Part shown: positions 1 to 5,735 of the stretch, in pieces
How positions within the stretch are numbered: the first letter of the stretch is position 1
How the letters are laid out: the number at the start of each line of letters is the position of its first letter
Assembly: GCA_900554835.1 (NCBI GenBank)
Contig: USJD01000185.1
Span: 1 to 6,615, forward strand
Source: an uncultured Prevotella sp.
GTDB lineage: Bacteria > Bacteroidota > Bacteroidia > Bacteroidales > Bacteroidaceae
Reading direction: 5' to 3'
DNA: 6,615 bases
Made by a program: the position numbers and the translations under genes
Notes under the pieces: generated by a model
The model's input: the letters and a program-made list of their open reading frames with translations, nothing else
What the model was told of the DNA's origin: nothing
The model's database searches: none

Positions 1-28
1 CTTCCGCTAAAAGAAAATGACAAAAAAG

Positions 29-60
29 TTTGGTGTTTCCAAAAAAATGCATTACCTTTG
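29..60 (+). promoter_or_regulatory. Bacteroidota-type promoter of the small ORF
   Basis: TTTG at 29-32 and TACCTTTG at 53-60 are separated by 20 nt, matching the Bacteroidota primary sigma consensus (TTTG near -33, TAnnTTTG near -7) at its usual spacing. Transcription would begin around 65-70, leaving a leader of about 30 nt before the ATG at 97. The match and position are read directly; activity is inferred. Confidence 0.7.
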
Positions 61-96
61 CCATCATAAAATAAACAACGAAACGACATAAAAATT

Positions 97-288
97 ATGA
101 TGACAATCGAAGAATACAGAGCAGCCATCTTGCAGGCTTTGCTCGATACTAAGAACGAGGACGGCACTCCAGCCATTACTCCAAGGGAAGCACAGGAAGC
201 ACTCAACGGATTTACCGACGATGAGTTGCAAGACGGACTCCTATGGAATTCGCCCGAAGACGTGGCATCAATTATCCTTGAGGGATAA
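97..288 (+). CDS. small acidic hypothetical protein (63 aa)
   Basis: I do not recognise this protein family. The product is short, acidic and probably mostly helical, with no signal peptide, membrane segment, cysteines or metal-binding motif, so a soluble cytoplasmic protein is likely. Residues 29-37 (PREAQEALN) and 39-45 (FTDDELQ) look like two helices with capping residues, and the tail holds the string WNSPEDVASIILEG. It is probably real rather than a chance ORF: a near-consensus promoter lies about 40 nt upstream, a strong hairpin lies 35 nt downstream, and the composition is protein-like. Two adjacent ATG codons (97 and 100) can each serve as start, and no Shine-Dalgarno sequence separates them, as is usual in this phylum. 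It appears to be a single-gene transcript. Function unknown; a regulatory or adaptor role would be a guess. Confidence 0.65.
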   Translation: MMTIEEYRAAILQALLDTKNEDGTPAITPREAQEALNGFTDDELQDGLLWNSPEDVASIILEG

Positions 289-323
289 ATCACGGAAGTT
301 AAATTCAGCTACCAAAAGATAAG

Positions 324-365
324 AATAGGAGCAAAGACCCTTTTTGCGGGATCTTTGCTCCTATT
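324..365 (+). terminator. hairpin, probable terminator of the small ORF
   Basis: A perfect 14-bp stem pairs 324-337 with 352-365, extended by CCC (338-340) with GGG (348-350) across a single bulged A at 351, leaving a 7-nt loop. It lies 35 nt after the stop codon of the small ORF. The 3' flank is pyrimidine-rich but lacks a clean run of T, so termination could be weak or the hairpin could instead protect the mRNA end. The stem is certain; the role is inferred. Confidence 0.6.
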
Positions 366-411
366 CCCATTTATACTTCCTGTTCTTTCTTCCCTTAAAT
401 TCTGCCTTTAA

Positions 412-526
412 ATGCTCCGCAACAGAACATTCGCATGTGGTTTATACGGGCTGAAAGACCCAAAAACTCCCAGAAGCAGCACGCCCTGGGCTAGGAGCTT
501 CTGCCCTTTCAGGGCGTGTGGAGCAT
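412..526. repeat. REP-like palindromic intergenic repeat (about 115 bp)
   Basis: The outer ends pair (412-421 with 517-526, ten pairs including one G-U). An inner 8-bp arm pairs ACGCCCTG (481-488) with CAGGGCGT (510-517), competing with the outer stem for base 517. Further complementary pieces allow alternative folds: CTGAAAG at 451-457 with CTTTCAG at 506-512, and AGAAGC at 472-477 with GCTTCT at 497-502. The GCCCTGGGCTA...GCCCTTTCAGGGC layout resembles, from memory, a repeat scattered between genes in many Bacteroidales genomes. It contains no credible gene. Mobilisation by a REP-associated Y1 transposase is a hypothesis only; none is encoded here. Confidence 0.55.
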
Positions 527-575
527 ACTTACAAAAAACAGCTCCGCAAGACTTCATTTCTGTTGCAAAAGCAAT

Positions 576-613
576 AAAAAACTAAAGAATGCGACAAAAA
601 ACAAAAGAATGTG
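576..613 (+). repeat. two-copy direct repeat, 20-bp period, upstream of argS
   Basis: Bases 576-593 and 596-613 share 16 of 18 positions (core AAAGAATG preceded by a run of A and C). The second copy ends about 10 nt before the -33 box of the argS promoter. The repeat is read directly. It could be paired binding sites on one DNA face (nearly two helical turns apart), A-tract curvature that helps the promoter, or chance in AT-rich DNA. Confidence 0.4.
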
Positions 614-622
614 CAATTTTTC

Positions 623-653
623 TTTCGCAATTCAATTATTATTTGTAAATTTG
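623..653 (+). promoter_or_regulatory. probable argS promoter
   Basis: TAAATTTG at 646-653 fits the Bacteroidota -7 box exactly. TTTC at 623-626 is a one-mismatch -33 box, 19 nt away. The start would fall near 658-662, giving a leader of roughly 80 nt. That leader contains a small AGGGA/TCCCT stem (671-675 with 685-689) and the palindrome at 713-726. Confidence 0.55.
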
Positions 654-712
654 CAGCCGCATAAACGGAAAGGGAACTTGCAAATCCCTCTTCAATCAGT
701 TTAAAAAGATAA

Positions 713-726
713 TTTTACCGGTAAAA
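713..726. promoter_or_regulatory. perfect 14-bp palindrome in the argS leader
   Basis: TTTTACCGGTAAAA is perfectly self-complementary and ends 15 nt before the argS start codon, so it covers the region where a ribosome would load. As DNA it could be an operator half-site pair; as RNA it cannot form a hairpin by itself because there is no loop. No regulator is identified. Confidence 0.25.
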
Positions 727-741
727 AAGATATATTAAATA

Positions 742-2562
742 ATGAAGATAGAAAACGAAATCATCAGCTCGGTCATCGCTGCGGTGAAGGAGCTTTATGG
801 TCAGGACGTACCTGAGAAGATGGTAGCCCTGCAGAAGACCAAGAGTAATTTCGAAGGTAACCTTACCCTCGTCGTATTCCCATTCCTCAAAATGTCGAAG
901 AAGACTCCTGAGAGAACTGCACTCGAGATTGGTGACTACCTGAAGGAGAACTGCGCTAACGTTATCGCAGACTTCAACGTGGTTAAGGGTTTCCTCAACC
1001 TTTCTATCGCTCCTGCCGCTTGGGTAGGACTCTTGAACACCATCAACGCTGACCCTAAGTTCGGTGAGAAGCCAGTTACAGAGAACAGCCCACTCGTCAT
1101 GATCGAGTACTCTTCTCCTAACACCAACAAGCCTCTCCACCTCGGTCACGTGCGCAACAACCTCCTCGGCTGGTCTTTGGCTCAGATTATGGAGGCAAAC
1201 GGCAATAAAGTGATCAAGACCAACATCGTCAACGACCGCGGTATTCACATCTGTAAGTCAATGCTCGCTTGGCTCAAGTGGGGCAATGGCGAAACTCCAG
1301 AAACTTCCGGCAAGAAGGGCGACCACCTCATCGGCGACTACTATGTAGCTTTCGACAAGCACTACCGTGAGGAAATCGCAGAACTCAAGGCTCAGTATAT
1401 GAAGGAGGGTATGGACGATGAAGCTGCCACAGAGAAAGCAAAGACAGAGGCTCCGCTGATCAAGGAGGCTCACGAAATGCTCGTCAAGTGGGAGAACAAC
1501 GATCCTGAAGTTCGCGCCCTCTGGCAGAAGATGAACAGTTGGGTATATGCTGGCTTCGATGAGACTTACAAGATGATGGGCGTAGGTTTCGACAAGATAT
1601 ATTATGAGTCAAATACTTATCTCGAAGGTAAGAAGAAAGTAGAGGAAGGCTTGGAGAAGGGTCTCTTCTTCCGCAAGGACGATAACTCTGTGTGGGCAGA
1701 CCTCACCAACGAGGGTCTCGACCAGAAACTCCTGCTCCGTTCTGACGGCACTTCTGTTTACATGACTCAGGACATCGGTACAGCCGATCTCCGTTTCAAG
1801 GACTTCCCTATCGACAAGATGATTTACGTAGTAGGTAATGAGCAGAACTACCACTTCCAGGTACTCTCTATCCTGCTCGACCGCCTCGGCTTCAAGTGGG
1901 GTAAGGACTTGGTTCACTTCTCTTACGGTATGGTAGAGTTGCCTAATGGTAAGATGAAGAGCCGCGAAGGAACTGTAGTAGATGCAGATGACCTGATGGC
2001 AGAGATGATCAAGGATGCTCGCCAGACAAGCGATGAGCTTGGCAAGTTCAAGGACATGAGCGAGGAAGAGCGCCAGGAGATTTCACGCATCGTGGGTCTC
2101 GGAGCGTTGAAGTACTTCATCCTCAAGGTAGATGCCCGCAAGAATATGCTCTTCAATCCAGAAGAGAGTATCGACTTCAACGGCAACACAGGTCCTTTCA
2201 TCCAATATACCTACGCTCGTATCCGCAGCATCATGCGCAAGGCTGCTGCCGAGGGCATCGAGATTCCTGCAGAGTTGGGCGCTGATGCTCCTATCAACGA
2301 GAAGGAGATCGACCTCATCCAGAAAATGAACGACTTCGCTGTAGCCGTAGCCGATGCAGGCAACAACTACAACCCTGGAGGTATTGCCAACTACTGCTAC
2401 GAGTTGACCAAGGAGTTCAACCAGTTCTATCACGACTACAGCATCCTGAATGCTGAGAGCGAGGCTGAGAAGATCACTCGTCTGGTTCTTGCAGCCAATG
2501 TCGCTAAGATCTTGAAGAACGGTATGGCCCTTCTCGGCATCGAGGTTCCAGAAAGAATGTAA
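742..2562 (+). CDS. argS: arginyl-tRNA synthetase (606 aa)
   Basis: This class I aminoacyl-tRNA synthetase charges tRNA-Arg with arginine using ATP in the cytoplasm, and is an essential single-copy gene in most bacteria. The domain order is complete: an N-terminal Arg-tRNA-synthetase additional domain (about residues 1-92); a Rossmann catalytic core opening with SSPNTNKPLHLGH, whose HLGH (133-136) is the HIGH signature; the KMSK-equivalent loop as KMKSREG (404-410); and a C-terminal helical DALR anticodon-binding domain from about 480, including QYTYARIRS (488-496), to the end. The length is normal for the family. The ATG at 742 is chosen because it gives the full N-terminal domain and follows the leader directly; no Shine-Dalgarno sequence is visible. 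Codon choice is noticeably GC-richer and more biased than in the minus-strand genes, as expected of a highly expressed gene. It appears monocistronic, between its own promoter and a terminator at 2669-2718. Identification is secure. Confidence 0.97.
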   Translation: MKIENEIISSVIAAVKELYGQDVPEKMVALQKTKSNFEGNLTLVVFPFLKMSKKTPERTALEIGDYLKENCANVIADFNVVKGFLNLSIAPAAWVGLLNTINADPKFGEKPVTENSPLVMIEYSSPNTNKPLHLGHVRNNLLGWSLAQIMEANGNKVIKTNIVNDRGIHICKSMLAWLKWGNGETPETSGKKGDHLIGDYYVAFDKHYREEIAELKAQYMKEGMDDEAATEKAKTEAPLIKEAHEMLVKWENNDPEVRALWQKMNSWVYAGFDETYKMMGVGFDKIYYESNTYLEGKKKVEEGLEKGLFFRKDDNSVWADLTNEGLDQKLLLRSDGTSVYMTQDIGTADLRFKDFPIDKMIYVVGNEQNYHFQVLSILLDRLGFKWGKDLVHFSYGMVELPNGKMKSREGTVVDADDLMAEMIKDARQTSDELGKFKDMSEEERQEISRIVGLGALKYFILKVDARKNMLFNPEESIDFNGNTGPFIQYTYARIRSIMRKAAAEGIEIPAELGADAPINEKEIDLIQKMNDFAVAVADAGNNYNPGGIANYCYELTKEFNQFYHDYSILNAESEAEKITRLVLAANVAKILKNGMALLGIEVPERM

Positions 2563-2668
2563 TGATCCTAATGTAGGGGGTTTATTATTATGTAAGAATT
2601 CTCTATATGAAAGGAAATTCAAGATATAATAACCTACAATTTAATAAGAATATTGACTATTGACAAAT

Positions 2669-2718
2669 AATGAGCATCGTCCCAACATTAAGATTGGGAC
2701 ATGCTCATTTGCTTTTTT
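2669..2718 (+). terminator. intrinsic terminator after argS
   Basis: A 16-bp stem pairs 2669-2677 with 2701-2709 and 2679-2685 with 2694-2700, with one bulged C at 2678 and an 8-nt loop. It is followed by TTGC and a run of six T (2713-2718). It lies about 105 nt after the argS stop. It ends only 24 nt before the RNase H start codon, so it either separates that gene from argS or acts as an attenuator for readthrough transcripts. Confidence 0.8.
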
Positions 2719-2742
2719 AACCCCAACAGAAATAATAGAAAT

Positions 2743-3213
2743 ATGAGTAATATGCCTGTGAATCCTCCATCATGGAGAAACGATACCGTTTTACCATTGC
2801 CCAATGAAGTAATGGCAAATGCCTGGGCTGTAGATGCAGCCTGTTCCGGCAATCCCGGTCCGATGGAATACCAATGCATAGACCTGAAGACGGGAGCACA
2901 GGTTTTCCACTACGGTCCACTTCACGGCACCAATAATATCGGCGAGTTCCTCGCCATAGTCCACGCCCTTGCCCTGATGGAACAAAGGGGGATTACTGAC
3001 AAGGTAATCTACAGCGACAGCGTGAATGCCCAGCTGTGGGTAAAAAAGAAACAATGCAAGACCAAGTTGGAGCATACTCCCCAGACCGCGCAGCTCCATC
3101 AGATCATAGCCCGCGCAGAGAACTGGCTCCGCACCCATCAGGTTACCATCCCTATTCTGAAATGGGATACCAAGACTTGGGGCGAAATCCCAGCCGACTT
3201 CGGAAGGAAATAA
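2743..3213 (+). CDS. rnhA: RNase H type 1 family protein (156 aa)
   Basis: RNase HI cleaves the RNA strand of RNA-DNA hybrids in the cytoplasm (R-loops, replication primers). The acidic catalytic set is visible with family-like spacing: D31 in VDAACSGNPG, E68 in GTNNIGEF, D92 in IYSDS and D152 in the terminal ADFGRK, compared with D10, E48, D70 and D134 in the E. coli enzyme. The histidine near E. coli position 124 has no counterpart: by my alignment that place is D142 in KWDTKTWGE. The usual basic handle is also not obvious, although KKKQCKTK (101-108) is a basic patch after D92. There is no hybrid-binding domain. The ORF is open from an ATG at 2701, but that codon lies inside the argS terminator and adds a poor leader, so I choose the ATG at 2743; 2752 is also possible. 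No promoter box was found. It may be weakly expressed by readthrough from argS. The family is clear; true RNase HI activity is inferred. Confidence 0.85.
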   Translation: MSNMPVNPPSWRNDTVLPLPNEVMANAWAVDAACSGNPGPMEYQCIDLKTGAQVFHYGPLHGTNNIGEFLAIVHALALMEQRGITDKVIYSDSVNAQLWVKKKQCKTKLEHTPQTAQLHQIIARAENWLRTHQVTIPILKWDTKTWGEIPADFGRK

Positions 3214-3245
3214 CAGAAAACTTCCCCTCACAAGTTTCCTCCTCG

Positions 3246-3296
3246 AAAAAAATGGTCATGAAAATTATCCTATCACTATAGGTAACTTTCATGACC
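3246..3296 (-). terminator. intrinsic terminator of the glpQ-glpT-like operon
   Basis: On the minus strand a long hairpin (3254-3263 pairs with 3287-3296; after one mismatch the stem continues 3265-3267 with 3283-3285 and 3269-3273 with 3278-3282, one bulge, 4-nt loop) is followed by a run of seven T (complement of 3246-3252). It sits just after the transporter stop codon. On the plus strand the flank is CTAAAAAAC, without a T run, so it is a poorer terminator for the converging RNase H gene, although the stem would still protect that mRNA end. Confidence 0.8.
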
Positions 3297-3306
3297 CTAA
3301 AAAACT

Positions 3307-4656
3307 TTAAACACTTGTCTTTTTGGGTTTGGCTTTCCAAACTATACTTGTCATGAGAACAGACATTAAAGCTGCACCTATCCAGAAATAATTGATATAG
3401 GTGAAGTCGTAACAATCCACTCCATTCACAATCTGCTTATTACCCTCTATGAGTAAACCGCTCATGATATCTTGAATACCAGCACCAACATAACTTGCGA
3501 CACCAACAACACCAAGAGCTGCACCAGAAGCATTCTTAGGAGCAATATCCACAGCCATCAAACCGCCAAGGAAGCAGAGCAATACACCGATACTCAAACC
3601 GAAGAGAATCATGGCAGTAACATCTATCCAAAGCTGATGACCAGGAACCAAAAGGAACAGACAAAGAGCTAAAGCATTCAACAATCCAAAGATAACTGCA
3701 GGCAAATAGCGGTTGCCCTTAAATACCTTATCAGATAACAAACCAGATGTCACAGTACCTACAATACCGAGAACAGAGTTGATAGAAATGATAAAACTTG
3801 CATCAATGGTAGAGTAACCCTTCTCATTTTCCAGATAGAAAATACCCCAGCTATTTACCGCATAACGGCTAATATACATGAAGGCACTACTCAAAGCCAA
3901 GACCCAGATCAAAGGATTCTTCAGCACAGCTTTCTGTGCCTTATTATAAGAAGCCGTATCCTGCTGCTTTTTCTCTATCACCTGTGCACCAGGGAGCGAA
4001 ACACCCTTGCTGGCAGGAGTATCGTGGAAGAACGTCAGCAACAGTACCACACCGGCAATACCCACTACAGCAGCACCGATAAAACCATATTGCCATCCAA
4101 ATGCACTTACAATAGAAGCCACAAAGATGAACGTCATAGCCTCACCAATATTATGGCTGGCACTCCAAAAGCCGTAGAACGTGCCTCGGTTCTTATCAGT
4201 AAACCATCTGGAAAGACCTACCACGCAAGAAGCAGCACCCATAGACTGGAACCAACCGCTCAATCCCCATAATACGGCGAAAAGTATAAAGGAATGGGTA
4301 AAGCCCAAAATCAAGTTGACCAAAGCCGTAACCAACAGACCTGTTGACATCAATCGCTTGATGTTGCTTCTGTCAGCAAGAAAACCATTGGTAAACTTAC
4401 CGATAGCATAAGTGAAGAAGAGAACAGAACCGATAATACCCAACTCTGTCTCAGAGAAAACACCATTATCCACAATTGGCTTTTTGATTACATTCAAGCT
4501 CAATCGGCAAACATAGTAAGTACCATAACCGATAGTAGCAGAAAGGAAAGTTGCCCATTGCAATCTCTTGAGTTTCTTGGCACTTTCCTCCTCACTCATG
4601 TTTTCACATGCTACAGGTTCGGAAACTTTATAAAAATCAATTATTTTCTTAAACAT
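3307..4656 (-). CDS. glpT: GlpT/UhpT-family organophosphate:phosphate antiporter (449 aa)
   Basis: This inner-membrane major facilitator protein belongs to the organophosphate:phosphate antiporter family, which imports glycerol-3-phosphate or hexose phosphates in exchange for inorganic phosphate. It has a hydrophilic N-terminus (about 1-35), then some twelve hydrophobic segments split by a charged central loop (about 212-245). Residues matching the E. coli GlpT substrate site are visible: R51 in YYVCRLS (GlpT R45), K87 in GKFTNGFLADRSN (K80), H168 in FWSASHNIGE (H165) and R264 in MYISRYAV (R269). Length is typical. The ATG at 4656 is chosen as it gives the full N-terminus. Two glycerophosphodiester phosphodiesterase genes lie directly upstream on the same strand, which favours glycerol-3-phosphate as substrate over sugar phosphates; this is inference from context. 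The 157-nt leader carries the hairpin relic described separately and no clear promoter, so transcription probably comes from upstream. A terminator follows 11 nt after the stop. Confidence 0.85.
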   Translation of the reverse strand: MFKKIIDFYKVSEPVACENMSEEESAKKLKRLQWATFLSATIGYGTYYVCRLSLNVIKKPIVDNGVFSETELGIIGSVLFFTYAIGKFTNGFLADRSNIKRLMSTGLLVTALVNLILGFTHSFILFAVLWGLSGWFQSMGAASCVVGLSRWFTDKNRGTFYGFWSASHNIGEAMTFIFVASIVSAFGWQYGFIGAAVVGIAGVVLLLTFFHDTPASKGVSLPGAQVIEKKQQDTASYNKAQKAVLKNPLIWVLALSSAFMYISRYAVNSWGIFYLENEKGYSTIDASFIISINSVLGIVGTVTSGLLSDKVFKGNRYLPAVIFGLLNALALCLFLLVPGHQLWIDVTAMILFGLSIGVLLCFLGGLMAVDIAPKNASGAALGVVGVASYVGAGIQDIMSGLLIEGNKQIVNGVDCYDFTYINYFWIGAALMSVLMTSIVWKAKPKKTSV

Positions 4657-4718
4657 ATTTTTAAGTTATTATAAATGAGAGATTGAATTCCAATACATAT
4701 CCAAGAAAGCATCATGAA

Positions 4719-4760
4719 TCAGAGTTTTTTAAGTTGTGCATGACTTACCACCGTAAGCAT
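4719..4760 (-). other. possible 13-codon upstream ORF in the transporter leader
   Basis: Within the relic, the minus strand reads ATG at 4760 through MLTVVSHAQLKKL to a TGA at 4719-4721, ending 62 nt before the transporter ATG. The ATG lies inside one arm of the hairpin at 4733-4767. It is most likely an accident of the decayed signal-peptide sequence; a leader peptide that tunes folding or translation is conceivable but unsupported. Confidence 0.15.
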
Positions 4761-4767
4761 GCACAAC
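4733..4767 (-). repeat. hairpin copy A in the transporter leader
   Basis: A 10-bp arm GTTGTGCATG (4733-4742) pairs with CATGCACAAC (4758-4767), then, past one bulged A (4743), CTTAC (4744-4748) pairs with GTAAG (4753-4757), closing a 4-nt loop at 4749-4752. The partner copy at 5650-5684 differs at three of four loop bases and at one stem base that turns a G-C pair into a G-U pair. It is not a terminator on either strand because no T run follows it. It could be an mRNA-stabilising or regulatory stem between cistrons, or an operator. Confidence 0.75.
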
Positions 4768-4799
4768 TATCCTAACACAATCAACTATTTGAAATATAT
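4733..4799 (-). pseudogene. relic of a phosphodiesterase start and signal-peptide region
   Basis: Aligned with the 5' end of the adjacent phosphodiesterase gene (5650-5715), this 67-nt stretch matches at about 54 positions with a single one-base gap. On the minus strand it still spells IVLG*LCMLTVVSHAQ, against IVLGWLCILTAVSHAQ in the intact gene. It is dead as a gene: the start ATG has become ATA, there is a one-base shift just after it, and the tryptophan codon is now TAG. Homology stops right after the signal-peptide end, so only the 5' end remains. It may be the remnant of a third tandem copy that was deleted, or a local duplication. Confidence 0.7.
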
Positions 4800-4813
4800 A
4801 ATGAAACCTAAAA

Positions 4814-5713
4814 CTACTTGTGAAGATTCTTCACTCTCAAATATTCGAGAAGCAACGCAGGACGGTCAGTTTGGATAAGTTTGAAACCTTGTTGAACAAG
4901 CCATCCCCAGCTCTCATCCGGCTGGCGAAGCTCTATGGCTCTATCATCATCATGTCCCGCATTCTGCGCTGGCCACAAGGCGTTGACAAACACCTGAATA
5001 CCATTGTCTCTTAGCTTTTTCACAAGACGTAAAACCTGATCATCTACCTGAGAGAACCTGACCTCGAAAGCCAAAGGCTTCATATTCTGCAGATAACTAT
5101 CTATAATACTTTCTGCATCAGCCCGGCACAAGTCAGCCTTAGGCATGAATATTACTTTATCCAGAATATTGCCATGTTGCTCTTTTACGGTCTGGTAAGG
5201 CAACCTTTCCTTGACCACACATTGATTAGCAGTACCCGTTTCTTCAAGAATCTTTTGCACATCTTCAAAATACTCATACCCTTTATCCACATTCACAAGA
5301 ATCTTACCCTTGCAAAGTAGCATAGTTTCCCTAAGTGTAGGAATCTGATGACGGGTACGGCAGCCTGCACCATTTTTCAAACGAAGTTTTTTGAGTTCTG
5401 CCAGCGTATAATCTTCAGGTTTTCCAGTACCATTGGTTGTACGATCTAAAGTTCCGTCATGCATCAAGATAAGTTCTCCGTCTTTCGTCTTTTTCAAATC
5501 CAGTTCAACCATATCAACTCCCATGTCAATACAATTTTGGAATGCCTGGAGTGAGTTTTCTGGAGCATTGCGCCAGTCACCACGATGAGAAACGACCAAA
5601 ACAGACTGCTGAGCAGGAGCCGCTAAATCTGAAAGGATTTCGTTGAGTCGTTGTGCATGACTTACTGCTGTAAGTATGCACAACCAGCCTAAAACAATAA
5701 ACCTTCTGAACAT
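4814..5713 (-). CDS. glpQ: secreted glycerophosphodiester phosphodiesterase, copy 2 (299 aa)
   Basis: GDPD-family TIM-barrel enzyme that hydrolyses glycerophosphodiesters (deacylated phospholipids such as glycerophosphocholine or -ethanolamine) to glycerol-3-phosphate and an alcohol, usually with a divalent metal. A signal peptide is clear: MFRR, a hydrophobic stretch (5-17), then SHA before Q21, so the mature protein is probably periplasmic. Active-site motifs are present: SHRGD (42-46, H43 and R44), PENS (51-54), VELDL (69-73, E70 and D72), LMHD (83-86, H85), DRTTNG (90-95) and QTDRP at 281-285. NVDKG (141-145) occupies the place of the later metal-binding E-x-K, as I recall in some plant-like GDPD subgroups. 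Length is normal for a short GlpQ. It lies 22 nt after copy 1 and upstream of the transporter, suggesting one transcript. About two thirds of residues match copy 1 without gaps. Substrate specificity cannot be read from sequence. Confidence 0.88.
   Translation of the reverse strand: MFRRFIVLGWLCILTAVSHAQRLNEILSDLAAPAQQSVLVVSHRGDWRNAPENSLQAFQNCIDMGVDMVELDLKKTKDGELILMHDGTLDRTTNGTGKPEDYTLAELKKLRLKNGAGCRTRHQIPTLRETMLLCKGKILVNVDKGYEYFEDVQKILEETGTANQCVVKERLPYQTVKEQHGNILDKVIFMPKADLCRADAESIIDSYLQNMKPLAFEVRFSQVDDQVLRLVKKLRDNGIQVFVNALWPAQNAGHDDDRAIELRQPDESWGWLVQQGFKLIQTDRPALLLEYLRVKNLHK
5650..5684 (-). repeat. hairpin copy B inside the copy 2 signal-peptide codons
   Basis: GTTGTGCATG (5650-5659) pairs with TATGCACAAC (5675-5684) including one G-U, then past a bulged A (5660) CTTAC (5661-5665) pairs with GTAAG (5670-5674) around the loop at 5666-5669. 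These bases encode most of the signal peptide (LCILTAVSHAQ) on the minus strand, so an inverted repeat and a secretion signal share the same DNA. The structure could slow ribosomes early in the message. Confidence 0.75.
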
Positions 5714-5735
5714 ATAAGCGTGAACTTTTTACGTT

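Noticed and set aside
516..704. 62-codon plus-strand ORF between the REP-like repeat and argS
   Set aside because: It starts inside the palindromic repeat, runs through the direct repeat and the argS promoter, and has a composition typical of translated AT-rich non-coding DNA.
713..741. T-box or other tRNA-sensing riboswitch before argS
   Set aside because: The leader is only about 80 nt, with no T-box sequence, specifier stem or terminator/antiterminator pair.
715..1248. 177-codon minus-strand ORF opposite the start of argS, and similar antisense ORFs across argS
   Set aside because: These arise from biased codon use in argS; the sense strand encodes an intact synthetase with all motifs.
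2701..2742. Upstream ATG at 2701 as the RNase H start
   Set aside because: The codon lies within the terminator stem and T run, and the extra 14 residues do not look like part of the RNase H fold.
4733..4767. Hairpin copy A as an intrinsic terminator
   Set aside because: No T run follows the stem on either strand; the minus-strand flank is TTAAAAAAC and the plus-strand flank is TATCCTAAC.
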